This document shows positions 24,367 to 32,066 of a stretch of 64,000 nt of DNA, piece by piece. Source of the DNA: Hyphomicrobiales bacterium (GTDB lineage Bacteria; Pseudomonadota; Alphaproteobacteria; Rhizobiales; Rhizobiaceae); assembly GCA_900470805.1 (NCBI GenBank), contig UCCA01000037.1, positions 1 through 64,000 of the forward strand, read 5' to 3'. Both the position numbers and the translations under genes were made by a program. Numbering within the stretch: position 1 is the first letter of the stretch; every line of letters starts with the position of its first letter. The notes beneath the pieces are model-generated. The model saw only the letters and a program-made list of their open reading frames with translations. It searched no databases and was not told the origin of the DNA.

Positions 24367-25506
24367 ATGCACATCACAGCACTGAAGACCTATATGCAGC
24401 GGGTCGATGACCGCCCTCGCCTGCTCGTCAAGATCGAGACCAGCGAAGGCATTTCCGGGTGGGGCGAAGCGTATAACCATGGGCCTGACTGGGCGCTGCC
24501 ACCGCTATTCGATTATCTCTTCCACCAGATCGAAGGCGAAGACCCTCGCCGGGTCGAGTTTCTGATCCTCAAGCTCAACCAGCAGTGCCGTTTCCCACCC
24601 GGTGCACTTGGCCTGGCCGCTATTTCGGCAATCGATCATGCGCTGTGGGACATCGCTGGCAAGGCTGCCGGCCTGCCTGTCTACATGCTTCTGGGAGGCA
24701 ATGTCCGCGACCGGGTCCGCATCTACTGCGGTGTCTACACCGCTCCCGATCCGGAGGCCGCACTCGACCAGACGCTCCAGCTCAACGAGCAATATGGCTA
24801 CACGGCTTTCAAGCTCAGCCCCTACCGACGCGACTTGCATAACAGCCGCTGGGGTCAGTTGGTCAAGGAGACCGGCGACTATTTTGGCGCGATCCGCGAG
24901 ATCACCCCGTCACATTTCGAGTTCGCCTTCGATGCGCATGCGAAGATCTACGAGCCATACCAGGCCGTTCAGCTGGCTGCGGCGATCGCACCTTACGATC
25001 CGCTCTTCTACGAGGAGCCGATCCGACCGGAGCATATCCCTGCCTGGACGGAGTTGAAATCCAAGGTGACGGTCCCGCTGGCGACAGGAGAATCGCTCTA
25101 CAACCGCTTCGAATTCCTCTCGCTGCTCACCGCCCGCGGAGCCGACATTATTCAGCCCGACATCTGCGTTGTCGGCGGCGTCACCGAGATGCGCCGCATC
25201 GCAGCCTTGGCCGAGGCCCACTACGTCACTGTCGCGCCGCATAATCCAATGGGTCCGCTGGCGACAGCCGTGAACATCCACTTCTGCGCGGCTCAGCCGA
25301 ATTTCAAAATTCTCGAATACAAGCCACATGTCCATGCGCCGTGGGCACTGGACCCCTATGTTCCCGTCGATGGGCACATGGAACTCAGGCCGGACCGGCC
25401 GGGCTGGGGGATAGAGATCGACGAAAAGGCGCTGGCCACCGAGGATTACATCCATTGGGAGCGGAAGATTACTCGCAAACCAGACGGATCTACCGCATAC
25501 CCCTGA
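24367..25506 (+). CDS. Enolase-superfamily sugar-acid dehydratase (galactonate-dehydratase-like)
   Basis: The 379-residue enzyme has an N-terminal capping domain and a barrel with metal ligands Asp189 (FAFDAHAK), Glu216 (FYEEP) and Glu242 (ATGES). His191 and His292 (VAPHNPMGP) are the predicted acid/base residues. This His pattern and the D-x-H motif match D-galactonate dehydratases of the mandelate racemase group, which remove water from an aldonate to give a 2-keto-3-deoxy acid. The product would suit the DHDPS-like enzyme encoded 13 bp upstream. Substrate stereochemistry cannot be read from sequence. Confidence 0.87.
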   Translation: MHITALKTYMQRVDDRPRLLVKIETSEGISGWGEAYNHGPDWALPPLFDYLFHQIEGEDPRRVEFLILKLNQQCRFPPGALGLAAISAIDHALWDIAGKAAGLPVYMLLGGNVRDRVRIYCGVYTAPDPEAALDQTLQLNEQYGYTAFKLSPYRRDLHNSRWGQLVKETGDYFGAIREITPSHFEFAFDAHAKIYEPYQAVQLAAAIAPYDPLFYEEPIRPEHIPAWTELKSKVTVPLATGESLYNRFEFLSLLTARGADIIQPDICVVGGVTEMRRIAALAEAHYVTVAPHNPMGPLATAVNIHFCAAQPNFKILEYKPHVHAPWALDPYVPVDGHMELRPDRPGWGIEIDEKALATEDYIHWERKITRKPDGSTAYP

Positions 25507-25646
25507 TTGGCTGACGTTGGCCGCGGCAAGACGATATTCCGCGGCCAACACCTGAAACTCGAAAGCGGATACCAGGATTCCAAGCGGTGAAGAGGTAGGG
25601 ACCGAACTGGTTTTCGGGACGCAAGACAGCGCAATTGATATGCTCT

Positions 25647-25678
25647 GTATATCGGTTTAGTAATAAAGATATATTGGA
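25647..25678 (+). promoter_or_regulatory. GTATAT-N15-GATATATTGGA motif upstream of the MFS gene
   Basis: GTATAT at 25647-25652 and GATATATTGGA at 25668-25678 are spaced exactly as in the LysR/exported-protein intergenic region (27900-27931). The motif ends 69 bp before the GTG of the efflux gene. It is probably a binding site for the nearby LysR regulator. Confidence 0.6.
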
Positions 25679-25746
25679 TCGACAAATCGTGGATTGTTAC
25701 GAATTGGTGCGCGCAAGGGCGTGGCGCTAACACAGGACACCACGAC

Positions 25747-26961
25747 GTGCGTATAAGATCTGACGGCATACAGTTCACCCTGTTTCTTGGGGCCTTGTCC
25801 GCCCTGCCACCCCTCTCAATCGACATGGGCCTGCCAGGAATTCCCTCTATCGAGCGAACGTTTGTCGATGCGTCCGGTCGAGGTGCGCTCACCCTAAGCC
25901 TTTTTCTGCTCGGATTCTCGATCGCACCGCTGGTATGTGGGCCCGTTGCCGACCGGTTCGGGCGTCGGCCGACGTTGCTAGGCGGCCTTCTGTTGTTTTC
26001 GCTGGCCGCTGCGGCCTGTGCTTTTGCTCCTACCTTCGACACGCTGCTTGCCTTCCGGCTCCTGCAGGGCTTGGCGGCGGGCGGATGCGTTGTACTTCCG
26101 CTGGCAATCGTGCGCGATCTCTTTGAAGGTGCCATGGCCCGCACGCGGCTGTCCCAGGTCGCGGCAGTGCTCGGGCTCGCGCCCATGCTGGCGCCTGTTC
26201 TGGGGGGCTGGGTGATGTCGTTCAGCGACTGGCGGACCATCTACCTGTTCCAGGCATTGGTCGGTGTGATTATTCTGATCGCTTCTGTGATCGGCTTCGA
26301 AGAAACACTCGCGTCGTCGAACCGTCGTACGCTCGATCCTCGCGCGTTGATCGGGAGCTATCGCACCGTCCTCGTCAACCGCAAATTTGTAGCGTTTACG
26401 CTCGTCTACTCGTTCGGGTTCGCCTGCATGTTCAGCTACATTTCCGGTTCAGCCGGCGTTTTAATGGGTGAGCTAAACCTGTCGGAGACAAGCTTCTCGC
26501 TTGTTTTCGCGCTCACATCCTGCGGCGTCCTGATCGGTTCGCTGCTGAGCGGCCGCCTCAGCACACGGGAGGCGGATTCCTACGCAATCGTGCGTTATGG
26601 CCTGATCATCATGACCTTTGCGGCCGCAACCTTGTTCATTGCCGCCTCTGTCGGCGTTGCGAATGCGTTTTTGATAACTCCGCTCGTCATGCTTGTAATC
26701 TTCTGTTTCGGTCTCACTTCCCCAAGCACGAACCACGAGGCGATGACAGAACTCGGCGCCGTCGCGGGAGCTGCGTCCGGTGTGATGCGCTGCGTCCAGA
26801 TGCTGCTGGGCTCGATAGCCAGCGCGCTCGTTGCTTTTCTTGAACCGTTTGGCGCACCCTCGATCATCATGAGCGCCCTGATGATGGGATCGGTCGCACT
26901 GGCCGCCGGAACCTATCTTTTTATGGCAAGCGGCGCCAGGAAAGCCAGAGAAGCCGTCTAA
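25747..26961 (+). CDS. Bcr/CflA-type MFS drug efflux transporter
   Basis: The 404-residue membrane protein starts with GTG and has the twelve-helix MFS layout. It carries the Bcr/CflA signatures: PPLSIDMGLPGIPSIERTF in helix 1, the GPVADRFGRRPTLLGG loop (motif A) and RLLQGLAAGGCVVLPLAIVRDLFEG in the third to fourth helices. Members export chloramphenicol, bicyclomycin and related compounds by proton antiport. Its stop overlaps the stop of the convergent LysR gene. It shares an upstream motif with the operon on the other side of LysR, so it may export a toxic substrate or product of that system. Confidence 0.9.
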   Translation: MRIRSDGIQFTLFLGALSALPPLSIDMGLPGIPSIERTFVDASGRGALTLSLFLLGFSIAPLVCGPVADRFGRRPTLLGGLLLFSLAAAACAFAPTFDTLLAFRLLQGLAAGGCVVLPLAIVRDLFEGAMARTRLSQVAAVLGLAPMLAPVLGGWVMSFSDWRTIYLFQALVGVIILIASVIGFEETLASSNRRTLDPRALIGSYRTVLVNRKFVAFTLVYSFGFACMFSYISGSAGVLMGELNLSETSFSLVFALTSCGVLIGSLLSGRLSTREADSYAIVRYGLIIMTFAAATLFIAASVGVANAFLITPLVMLVIFCFGLTSPSTNHEAMTELGAVAGAASGVMRCVQMLLGSIASALVAFLEPFGAPSIIMSALMMGSVALAAGTYLFMASGARKAREAV

Positions 26962-27860
26962 GACCGGGCCGGCGTGCCGGCGACCGCGCGCTTGAAGACG
27001 GTCGCGGCGTGTTTAACGGCCGGCTCGAATTCGACCTTCCAGGATACCAGCGAGCAATCCATCATCGCACCGGTGCTTTTCAACTTCCGGAAGACGACAC
27101 CTTCGTGCGGCGCCGCCTCTTGCAGCGATGAGGGCACCAGCGCGACACCCAGGCCCGCGCCCACCAATGCCAAAACCATCAACGCGCTGGTTGAACGCTG
27201 CCCAGCCTTGGGCGTGAACCCGGCGATCGTCCGAAACACCGAGAATCCGTCGTCGGCAGATGATCCGCTGTAGACGATGAACGACTCATCCCGCAGCATT
27301 TCTGCCGCAATCTCATCCTGTTCGGCGAGGGGATGGCCTTGCGGCAGCGCGACCAGCAAAGGCCAGGCTGCCAAGCGCGTCGCGACTAGCTGCGATGGCA
27401 CGTCGAGGCTCAGGGTGGTCGTCAGCGCGAAGTGAATCTTGCGCTGCACGAGATCCTCCAGCTGGGTCTGGGGATCTAACTCATGAACCCGGATCTCTAG
27501 GTCAGGAGACGCCTCCCGTATCGCGCGCACCCCCCGGCCGAGGATTCCGGACAACGCCGCGTTAGCGGAATAGCCAATCTGAATTGCCGCAAGTTCGCCG
27601 CGAACGGCCCTCCGCACGACCTCTTCTGCTCGGGCCGCGCGATCGAGCGTCTGCCGTGCTTCATCCAGGAGAATCCGGCCCGCCTCGGTGAGCGTGACGC
27701 CCCGGTTGGCACGGTGGAAGAGCTGGCCGCCCAAGCTATCCTCCAACTGCCTGATCTGGATGCTGAGCGCCGGCTGCGCGATTTTCAAACGCTCCGCCGC
27801 GCGGCCGAAATGCAGTTCTTCGGCGACCGCGAGAAAATAGCGGTGATGGCGCAGCTCCAT
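26958..27860 (-). CDS. LysR-family transcriptional regulator
   Basis: The 300-residue protein has the LysR winged helix-turn-helix at the very N-terminus: LRHHRYFLAVAEELHFGRAAERLKIAQPALSIQIRQLEDSLGGQLFHRANRGVTLTEAG (residues 3-61). The effector-binding domain follows, with IQIGYSANAALSGILGRGVRAIREASPDLEIRVHELD. Sequence around HFGRAAERL is typical of the CbbR/BenM-like group that controls aromatic catabolism. It is divergent from an exported EthD-like protein and convergent with the MFS pump. Confidence 0.93.
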   Translation of the reverse strand: MELRHHRYFLAVAEELHFGRAAERLKIAQPALSIQIRQLEDSLGGQLFHRANRGVTLTEAGRILLDEARQTLDRAARAEEVVRRAVRGELAAIQIGYSANAALSGILGRGVRAIREASPDLEIRVHELDPQTQLEDLVQRKIHFALTTTLSLDVPSQLVATRLAAWPLLVALPQGHPLAEQDEIAAEMLRDESFIVYSGSSADDGFSVFRTIAGFTPKAGQRSTSALMVLALVGAGLGVALVPSSLQEAAPHEGVVFRKLKSTGAMMDCSLVSWKVEFEPAVKHAATVFKRAVAGTPARS

Positions 27861-27899
27861 ATAACCTCCTTCGACATATCACGAACAACGATATATTTT

Positions 27900-27931
27900 G
27901 TATATGATTTTCGCAATACCGATATATTGGA
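27900..27931 (+). promoter_or_regulatory. GTATAT-N15-GATATATTGGA motif in the LysR divergent region
   Basis: GTATAT at 27900-27905 and GATATATTGGA at 27921-27931 repeat the pattern and the 21-bp spacing seen at 25647-25678. The motif ends 70 bp before the plus-strand start and 40 bp before the LysR start. A further CGATATAT lies at 27889, giving a cluster of AT-rich half-sites. Confidence 0.65.
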
Positions 27932-28000
27932 GTTAAATTTTTCGAAGCGGTAATTTCGATCATCTTGTGTCGGAAACATCCAGCTTTCGGAGAAACCCAT

Positions 28001-28933
28001 ATGAAGTTCAAGACAATAGCACGCAATGTCTCGGCTGCTTTGCTTGCAGCCACGATTATGCAAACAGGTCTGGCCAATGCCCAGACCTCTGTCCCGCTCG
28101 ACGCGCCTCATCAAGCCGAGCAGTTCCAGCCCATGCGCAGCTTCATCTTCGTTGCCGTGCGCAACGACAGTGATCTGCCGGCGGCCTATTGCTGGCTTTA
28201 CAAGGACCACGTCGCCGACAGCATCTCGCAGTTCGAGCCTTATGTGACACGCTATGCAACCTATCGCGCCCTGCCCCTTCCGAAGGATGGCGAAGACTAC
28301 GGCACGTACAACTGGATCATGACCGAGCATTACTGGCTGATCAATCCGTTCCACACCAGCAGCTCATCCGCCCCGAACGGGGTCGCTTTCGGTGAAACTT
28401 ACGACAAGAACTACCTGGAAATCACCCGCCAGCCGACCGACCAAGGCCTTCGTCCGGATCACTGGGTAGGCACCCGCGACGGTTTCCACCCAACGGTTTT
28501 TGCGTTCGCGCCGCTGTTCTGGGAAGACGACTTCAAGGGCGGCAATCGCACGGTCGAGGACGGCCCCAACTACCGTTGGCTGGTCATGTTCCATTACCCT
28601 GACGGCGTCTCTCGCGACGCCGGCGACAGGTGGTTCAAGGAAAAGCTCGCCCCGGCCCTCGCCAAGCTGCCGGAAGTCAACCGCGTCATGTCGAGCAGGA
28701 TTCTAGATACGCCGAAGACCAGCCCGTTCGATCGCGTGGCCGAAATCTGGTTCGACAACAGCCAGCAGTTCGAAAAGGCGATGGCTGAGCTGAAGGTCGA
28801 AAAGCCGTCCTGGGCAAAATACGACAAGTTCCCGTATTTCGAGCCTTACAAGGATTTCGTCGGTGAATTCCTCCTGGATTATCCCGAATCCAACCACATG
28901 GAACAGTTCAAGGGCTATGTGACCACCCGCTGA
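28001..28933 (+). CDS. Exported protein with two EthD-like ferredoxin-fold repeats
   Basis: The ATG at 28001 gives a 310-residue product with a signal peptide (MKFKTIARNVSAALLAATIMQTGLANAQT). The mature part seems to hold two dimeric alpha/beta-barrel units: FIFVAVRNDSDLPAAYCWLYKDHVADSISQFEPYVTRYATYRALP near residue 48, and WLVMFHYPDGVSRDAGDRWFKEKLAPALAKLPEVNRVMSSRI near 197. Single-domain EthD proteins are cytoplasmic and accompany oxidative degradation; an exported tandem form is unusual. Function is unknown. It is divergent from LysR and followed by a porin gene, separated by a strong terminator. Confidence 0.7.
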   Translation: MKFKTIARNVSAALLAATIMQTGLANAQTSVPLDAPHQAEQFQPMRSFIFVAVRNDSDLPAAYCWLYKDHVADSISQFEPYVTRYATYRALPLPKDGEDYGTYNWIMTEHYWLINPFHTSSSSAPNGVAFGETYDKNYLEITRQPTDQGLRPDHWVGTRDGFHPTVFAFAPLFWEDDFKGGNRTVEDGPNYRWLVMFHYPDGVSRDAGDRWFKEKLAPALAKLPEVNRVMSSRILDTPKTSPFDRVAEIWFDNSQQFEKAMAELKVEKPSWAKYDKFPYFEPYKDFVGEFLLDYPESNHMEQFKGYVTTR

Positions 28934-28956
28934 TCGCTGGGGGCTCCGCCCATGTC

Positions 28957-28988
28957 GAGGGGCGCGAGGTCTTCCCGCGCCCCTCTTT
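28957..28988 (+). terminator. Strong hairpin terminator between the EthD-like and porin genes
   Basis: A perfect 10-bp GC stem (GAGGGGCGCG / CGCGCCCCTC) with a 9-nt loop is followed by TTT. It lies 24 bp after the EthD-like stop and 16 bp before the porin start, so it may act as an attenuator that lowers porin expression. Confidence 0.8.
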
Positions 28989-29004
28989 GCTGGAAGATGA
29001 CATC

Positions 29005-30282
29005 ATGATCAAACTGACCACGCTGTGTGTTGCCGCGGCATTCGCACTTTGCGCTTCCATTGCCAAAGCCGAGGATGTTGCACCCTTCTCGGACAGCTTC
29101 ACGCTTTCCGCCAGCTTCATCGACTTTCTGGAAGCAAACCCCGGATCGGGACTCACGCGGAATGCCTGGGGCAACACCGCCCAGCTTCAGCTTGGCGCCG
29201 ATGTCGATCTCGACAGGCTGCTTGGTTGGCAGGGAGGCACCCTCCACGTCCGCGAAAGCATATTCGGTCTGCGGCGCAACGGCGTTTTCAGCCCCCAGAC
29301 AGGCGGGCATTTCTGGGCACAGGATGTCGGCAGCACCTTGGGCGGTGCGCCATTCCCGAACTTCATCCCCGATGCCTATCTATCGGAACTGTCGCTCGAG
29401 CAGCGCCTCGGCCCTGTAACCGTGCAGGGCGGGCGGATGAACCCGGTGAATTACTTCGACGTACCAACGAACTGCGAGGCAGCACTTTCTTGCCAGAATC
29501 CGATTACACTCTATGACAACATGACGCTGCCACCAGCGTTTGCAACGTGGGGTGGCAGGATAGAGTACGCCTTCGGCAAGACAGACAGCGCGCAGATCGG
29601 CATCTTTGAGGACAATTTCGGCTCGAATGTCACCAGCGGTTTCGACTGGTCGACAAAGGAGGCGTCCGGTGTCTTCCTCGCCGGCGAATACTCGCACCAT
29701 GAGACATTCAGTGACGCCCGGTATCCCTTGTCAGCCACGCTTGGAGTTTTTCATGATACGTCCACCTTCACGGATCCGGAGACTGGACGCCAAGAGGTTG
29801 GCAGCACGGGTTTTTATTGGAGATTCAAGGCGACGCCTTGGAGGGACGACGACGGGATTTCAGAGAGCGCGCCGGCCCAATATGTGACGGCGTTCGCGAC
29901 GGGTGGGCTTTCACTGGATGACGCCCAACCTTACGGCTTCTACAGCGAGATCGGGGCGAACGCCCACGGCTTTTTCGGGATGTCACCAAATGATTTCATC
30001 GGCTTGAAGCTCGCCTATCTCAGGGTGAACGACAACCAGCTCCAAGCCGAGCGCGATCGGCGGATAGCCGCAGGGGGCGATGATTTCATCAGCGACAGCA
30101 ACCAGTTCCGTTTGGAGGCAAATGCGCATTTCGAGCTACCCGCCAACGTCACGCTGGAACCTTCGGTTCAGTATGTCTGGAACCCGAATTCGCAATTCAG
30201 CGCTGGAGCCTCTACTGCGCGGACGCCGAAGGATGGCTTCATATTCGGACTGGTGCTGCGGACCCACTTCTCTACGAAATAA
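29005..30282 (+). CDS. Carbohydrate-selective porin, OprB family
   Basis: The ATG at 29005 (GGAAG 9 nt upstream) gives 425 residues with a signal peptide (MIKLTTLCVAAAFALCASIAKA). The mature protein alternates short amphipathic beta strands: SFTLSASFIDFLEAN, AQLQLGADVDLDRLLGWQGGTLHVRESIF, SELSLEQRLGPVTVQGGRMNP. It ends with a C-terminal aromatic strand (GFIFGLVLRTHFSTK). This is the layout of OprB outer-membrane porins, which pass sugars and small aromatics. It probably supplies the outer-membrane entry for the substrate sensed by LysR. Confidence 0.85.
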   Translation: MIKLTTLCVAAAFALCASIAKAEDVAPFSDSFTLSASFIDFLEANPGSGLTRNAWGNTAQLQLGADVDLDRLLGWQGGTLHVRESIFGLRRNGVFSPQTGGHFWAQDVGSTLGGAPFPNFIPDAYLSELSLEQRLGPVTVQGGRMNPVNYFDVPTNCEAALSCQNPITLYDNMTLPPAFATWGGRIEYAFGKTDSAQIGIFEDNFGSNVTSGFDWSTKEASGVFLAGEYSHHETFSDARYPLSATLGVFHDTSTFTDPETGRQEVGSTGFYWRFKATPWRDDDGISESAPAQYVTAFATGGLSLDDAQPYGFYSEIGANAHGFFGMSPNDFIGLKLAYLRVNDNQLQAERDRRIAAGGDDFISDSNQFRLEANAHFELPANVTLEPSVQYVWNPNSQFSAGASTARTPKDGFIFGLVLRTHFSTK

Positions 30283-30505
30283 GCCTCCGAGCTGTCGGAG
30301 GGAAGCAACCGTCTCTACGCTAACGAGCGATGAGTACTCCAGCTGATCGTGTGTATCCGAGGCATTTTCGTGGCTGCCAATTGAGGTGATGGCAATCGGC
30401 TCACCGGCGCCGACCTTTCGATAGGTATCGACCTCAGGGCCTAGATAAAAGGCTTGCGGAACAATCGCAGCCATTTCCTGTTCGTACAGGAAGACACTCT
30501 AATCA

Positions 30506-30844
30506 GTGAAGGAGCCGGTTGTGAGCCCCGATCAATGCCGCGCAGGGCGTGCCCTATCGAAACTTTCCGAAAATGACCTGGCCGTTCGGGCGCGGGTTGA
30601 TCTAAAGACCCTGCAAGATTTCGAGGCCGGGCACGGTGCCTCTCCCGACAGCATCTCTGCTCTCAGATTGGGGTTGGAAGCTGCGGGTATCGTTTTGATT
30701 GACGCCGGCTCCGCCTCACCCACGGGCGGAGAAGGCGCCCGTCTCGGAAAAATGGCACAGCGATCAGTGGATACGATCGAAAAGGAAGTCGTTCAATATC
30801 CCGAATTTTTGAACAACGATGCACCTCCCGGCGCCGGCGGCTGA
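30506..30844 (+). CDS. Small XRE-type helix-turn-helix regulator
   Basis: The 112-residue protein (GTG start; an in-frame GTG at 30521 is also possible) contains one XRE-like domain: CRAGRALSKLSENDLAVRARVDLKTLQDFEAGHGASPDSISALRLGLEAAGIVLID, residues 11-66. This is the form of small single-domain regulators common in rhizobia (DLA-x-x-A / T-L-x-x-F-E-x-G). A polar tail follows with no known fold. It has no obvious target nearby; the 223 bp upstream hold no gene. It could be an orphan regulator. Confidence 0.75.
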   Translation: MKEPVVSPDQCRAGRALSKLSENDLAVRARVDLKTLQDFEAGHGASPDSISALRLGLEAAGIVLIDAGSASPTGGEGARLGKMAQRSVDTIEKEVVQYPEFLNNDAPPGAGG

Positions 30845-30956
30845 AAAGCCGCTAGCTGACAATTTTTTCTCTCCACCCGACGGATCGTTGGCTACCGGCG
30901 TGTTGTTCGTTCGGCGGCCGGCTTGTGCTGACAGCGGCCCGTTTTTATGCAGGCTC

Positions 30957-32057
30957 TCATGGAACCGCCAGCGAGCGCCCCGACGTCTTGTCGAAAAGAT
31001 GCATCCGGTTCATGTTGAATGACAACGCCGCAGCGCTGCCCGCACGCGGACCGGTTTCCGGATCGACGGTGGCACACAGAACCGTCGAGCCGATATTGAA
31101 ATAGATCATCGTCGCCGCTCCGAGTGGTTCGACGAGATCGACTCCCACATTGAAATCGACGAACCCCGGACGAAGCTGGCGGGTCGATATCGATTCCGGC
31201 CGGATTCCGAACACAACCGGCTTTCCCACGTGCGGTGCAAAGGTCGCTACCCGGTCCGTGGGCACCGCGAGTTCCGTGCCATCGACCAGTTTCACCACCA
31301 GTCCTTCGCCTCTCTCGACAAGGACGGCGTCGACGAAATTCATCGAGGGTGAGCCGATGAAACCGGCGACGAACTGGCTGGCTGGATTGTAGTAGAGTTC
31401 CTGAGGTGGGCCGGCCTGCTCGATCAAGCCGCCGTTCATCACAACGACGCGATCGGCCATGGTCATCGCTTCGATTTGGTCGTGCGTCACATACACGGTG
31501 GTCGTCGGCAACAACTGGTGCAGGCGCTTTATCTCGGTGCGCATCTGCACCCGCAACTTCGCATCCAGGTTCGAAAGCGGTTCGTCGAACAGAAAGACCT
31601 TCGGATTGCGCACGATCGCGCGACCCATGGCCACACGTTGCCGCTGACCGCCGGACAGCTGACCGGGACGACGATCAAGCAAATCCGTTATATGCAGCGT
31701 CTCGGCTGCAAGCTCGATGCGCGACGCAATCTCGGGCTTCGCCAGCTTCTGCTGCTCCAGGCAGAACGAAATGTTCTCGCGCACCGACATATGCGGATAA
31801 AGAGCATAGTTCTGGAATACCATCGCAATATCGCGCTTGCCCGGTCCGAGCCTGTTGACCACCTGGTCCGCTATCCGGATCTCGCCGTCGGTAATATGCT
31901 CGAGACCGGCAATCATGCGCAGCGTCGTCGACTTGCCACAGCCAGATGGACCGACGAAGACGACGAACTCGTTGTCTTCGATGTCAAGATCGATGCCGCG
32001 AACCGCCTCGTAGAGACCGTAGGACTTGACGAGGCTTTTCAATTGTAACCGTGCCAT
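30957..32057 (-). CDS. CUT1 sugar ABC importer ATPase (UgpC/MsmK type)
   Basis: The 366-residue protein has Walker A GPSGCGKSTTLR, Q-loop AMVFQNYALYPHMSV, signature LSGGQRQRVAMGRAIV and Walker B VFLFDEPLSNLDAKLR. A C-terminal regulatory OB-type domain follows (VFGIRPESI onward), typical of sugar importers. It is the last gene of a minus-strand operon with GH127 hydrolase, two permeases and a binding protein. It has 366 residues, the usual length. Confidence 0.94.
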   Translation of the reverse strand: MARLQLKSLVKSYGLYEAVRGIDLDIEDNEFVVFVGPSGCGKSTTLRMIAGLEHITDGEIRIADQVVNRLGPGKRDIAMVFQNYALYPHMSVRENISFCLEQQKLAKPEIASRIELAAETLHITDLLDRRPGQLSGGQRQRVAMGRAIVRNPKVFLFDEPLSNLDAKLRVQMRTEIKRLHQLLPTTTVYVTHDQIEAMTMADRVVVMNGGLIEQAGPPQELYYNPASQFVAGFIGSPSMNFVDAVLVERGEGLVVKLVDGTELAVPTDRVATFAPHVGKPVVFGIRPESISTRQLRPGFVDFNVGVDLVEPLGAATMIYFNIGSTVLCATVDPETGPRAGSAAALSFNMNRMHLFDKTSGRSLAVP

Positions 32058-32066
32058 GATCCGCTC

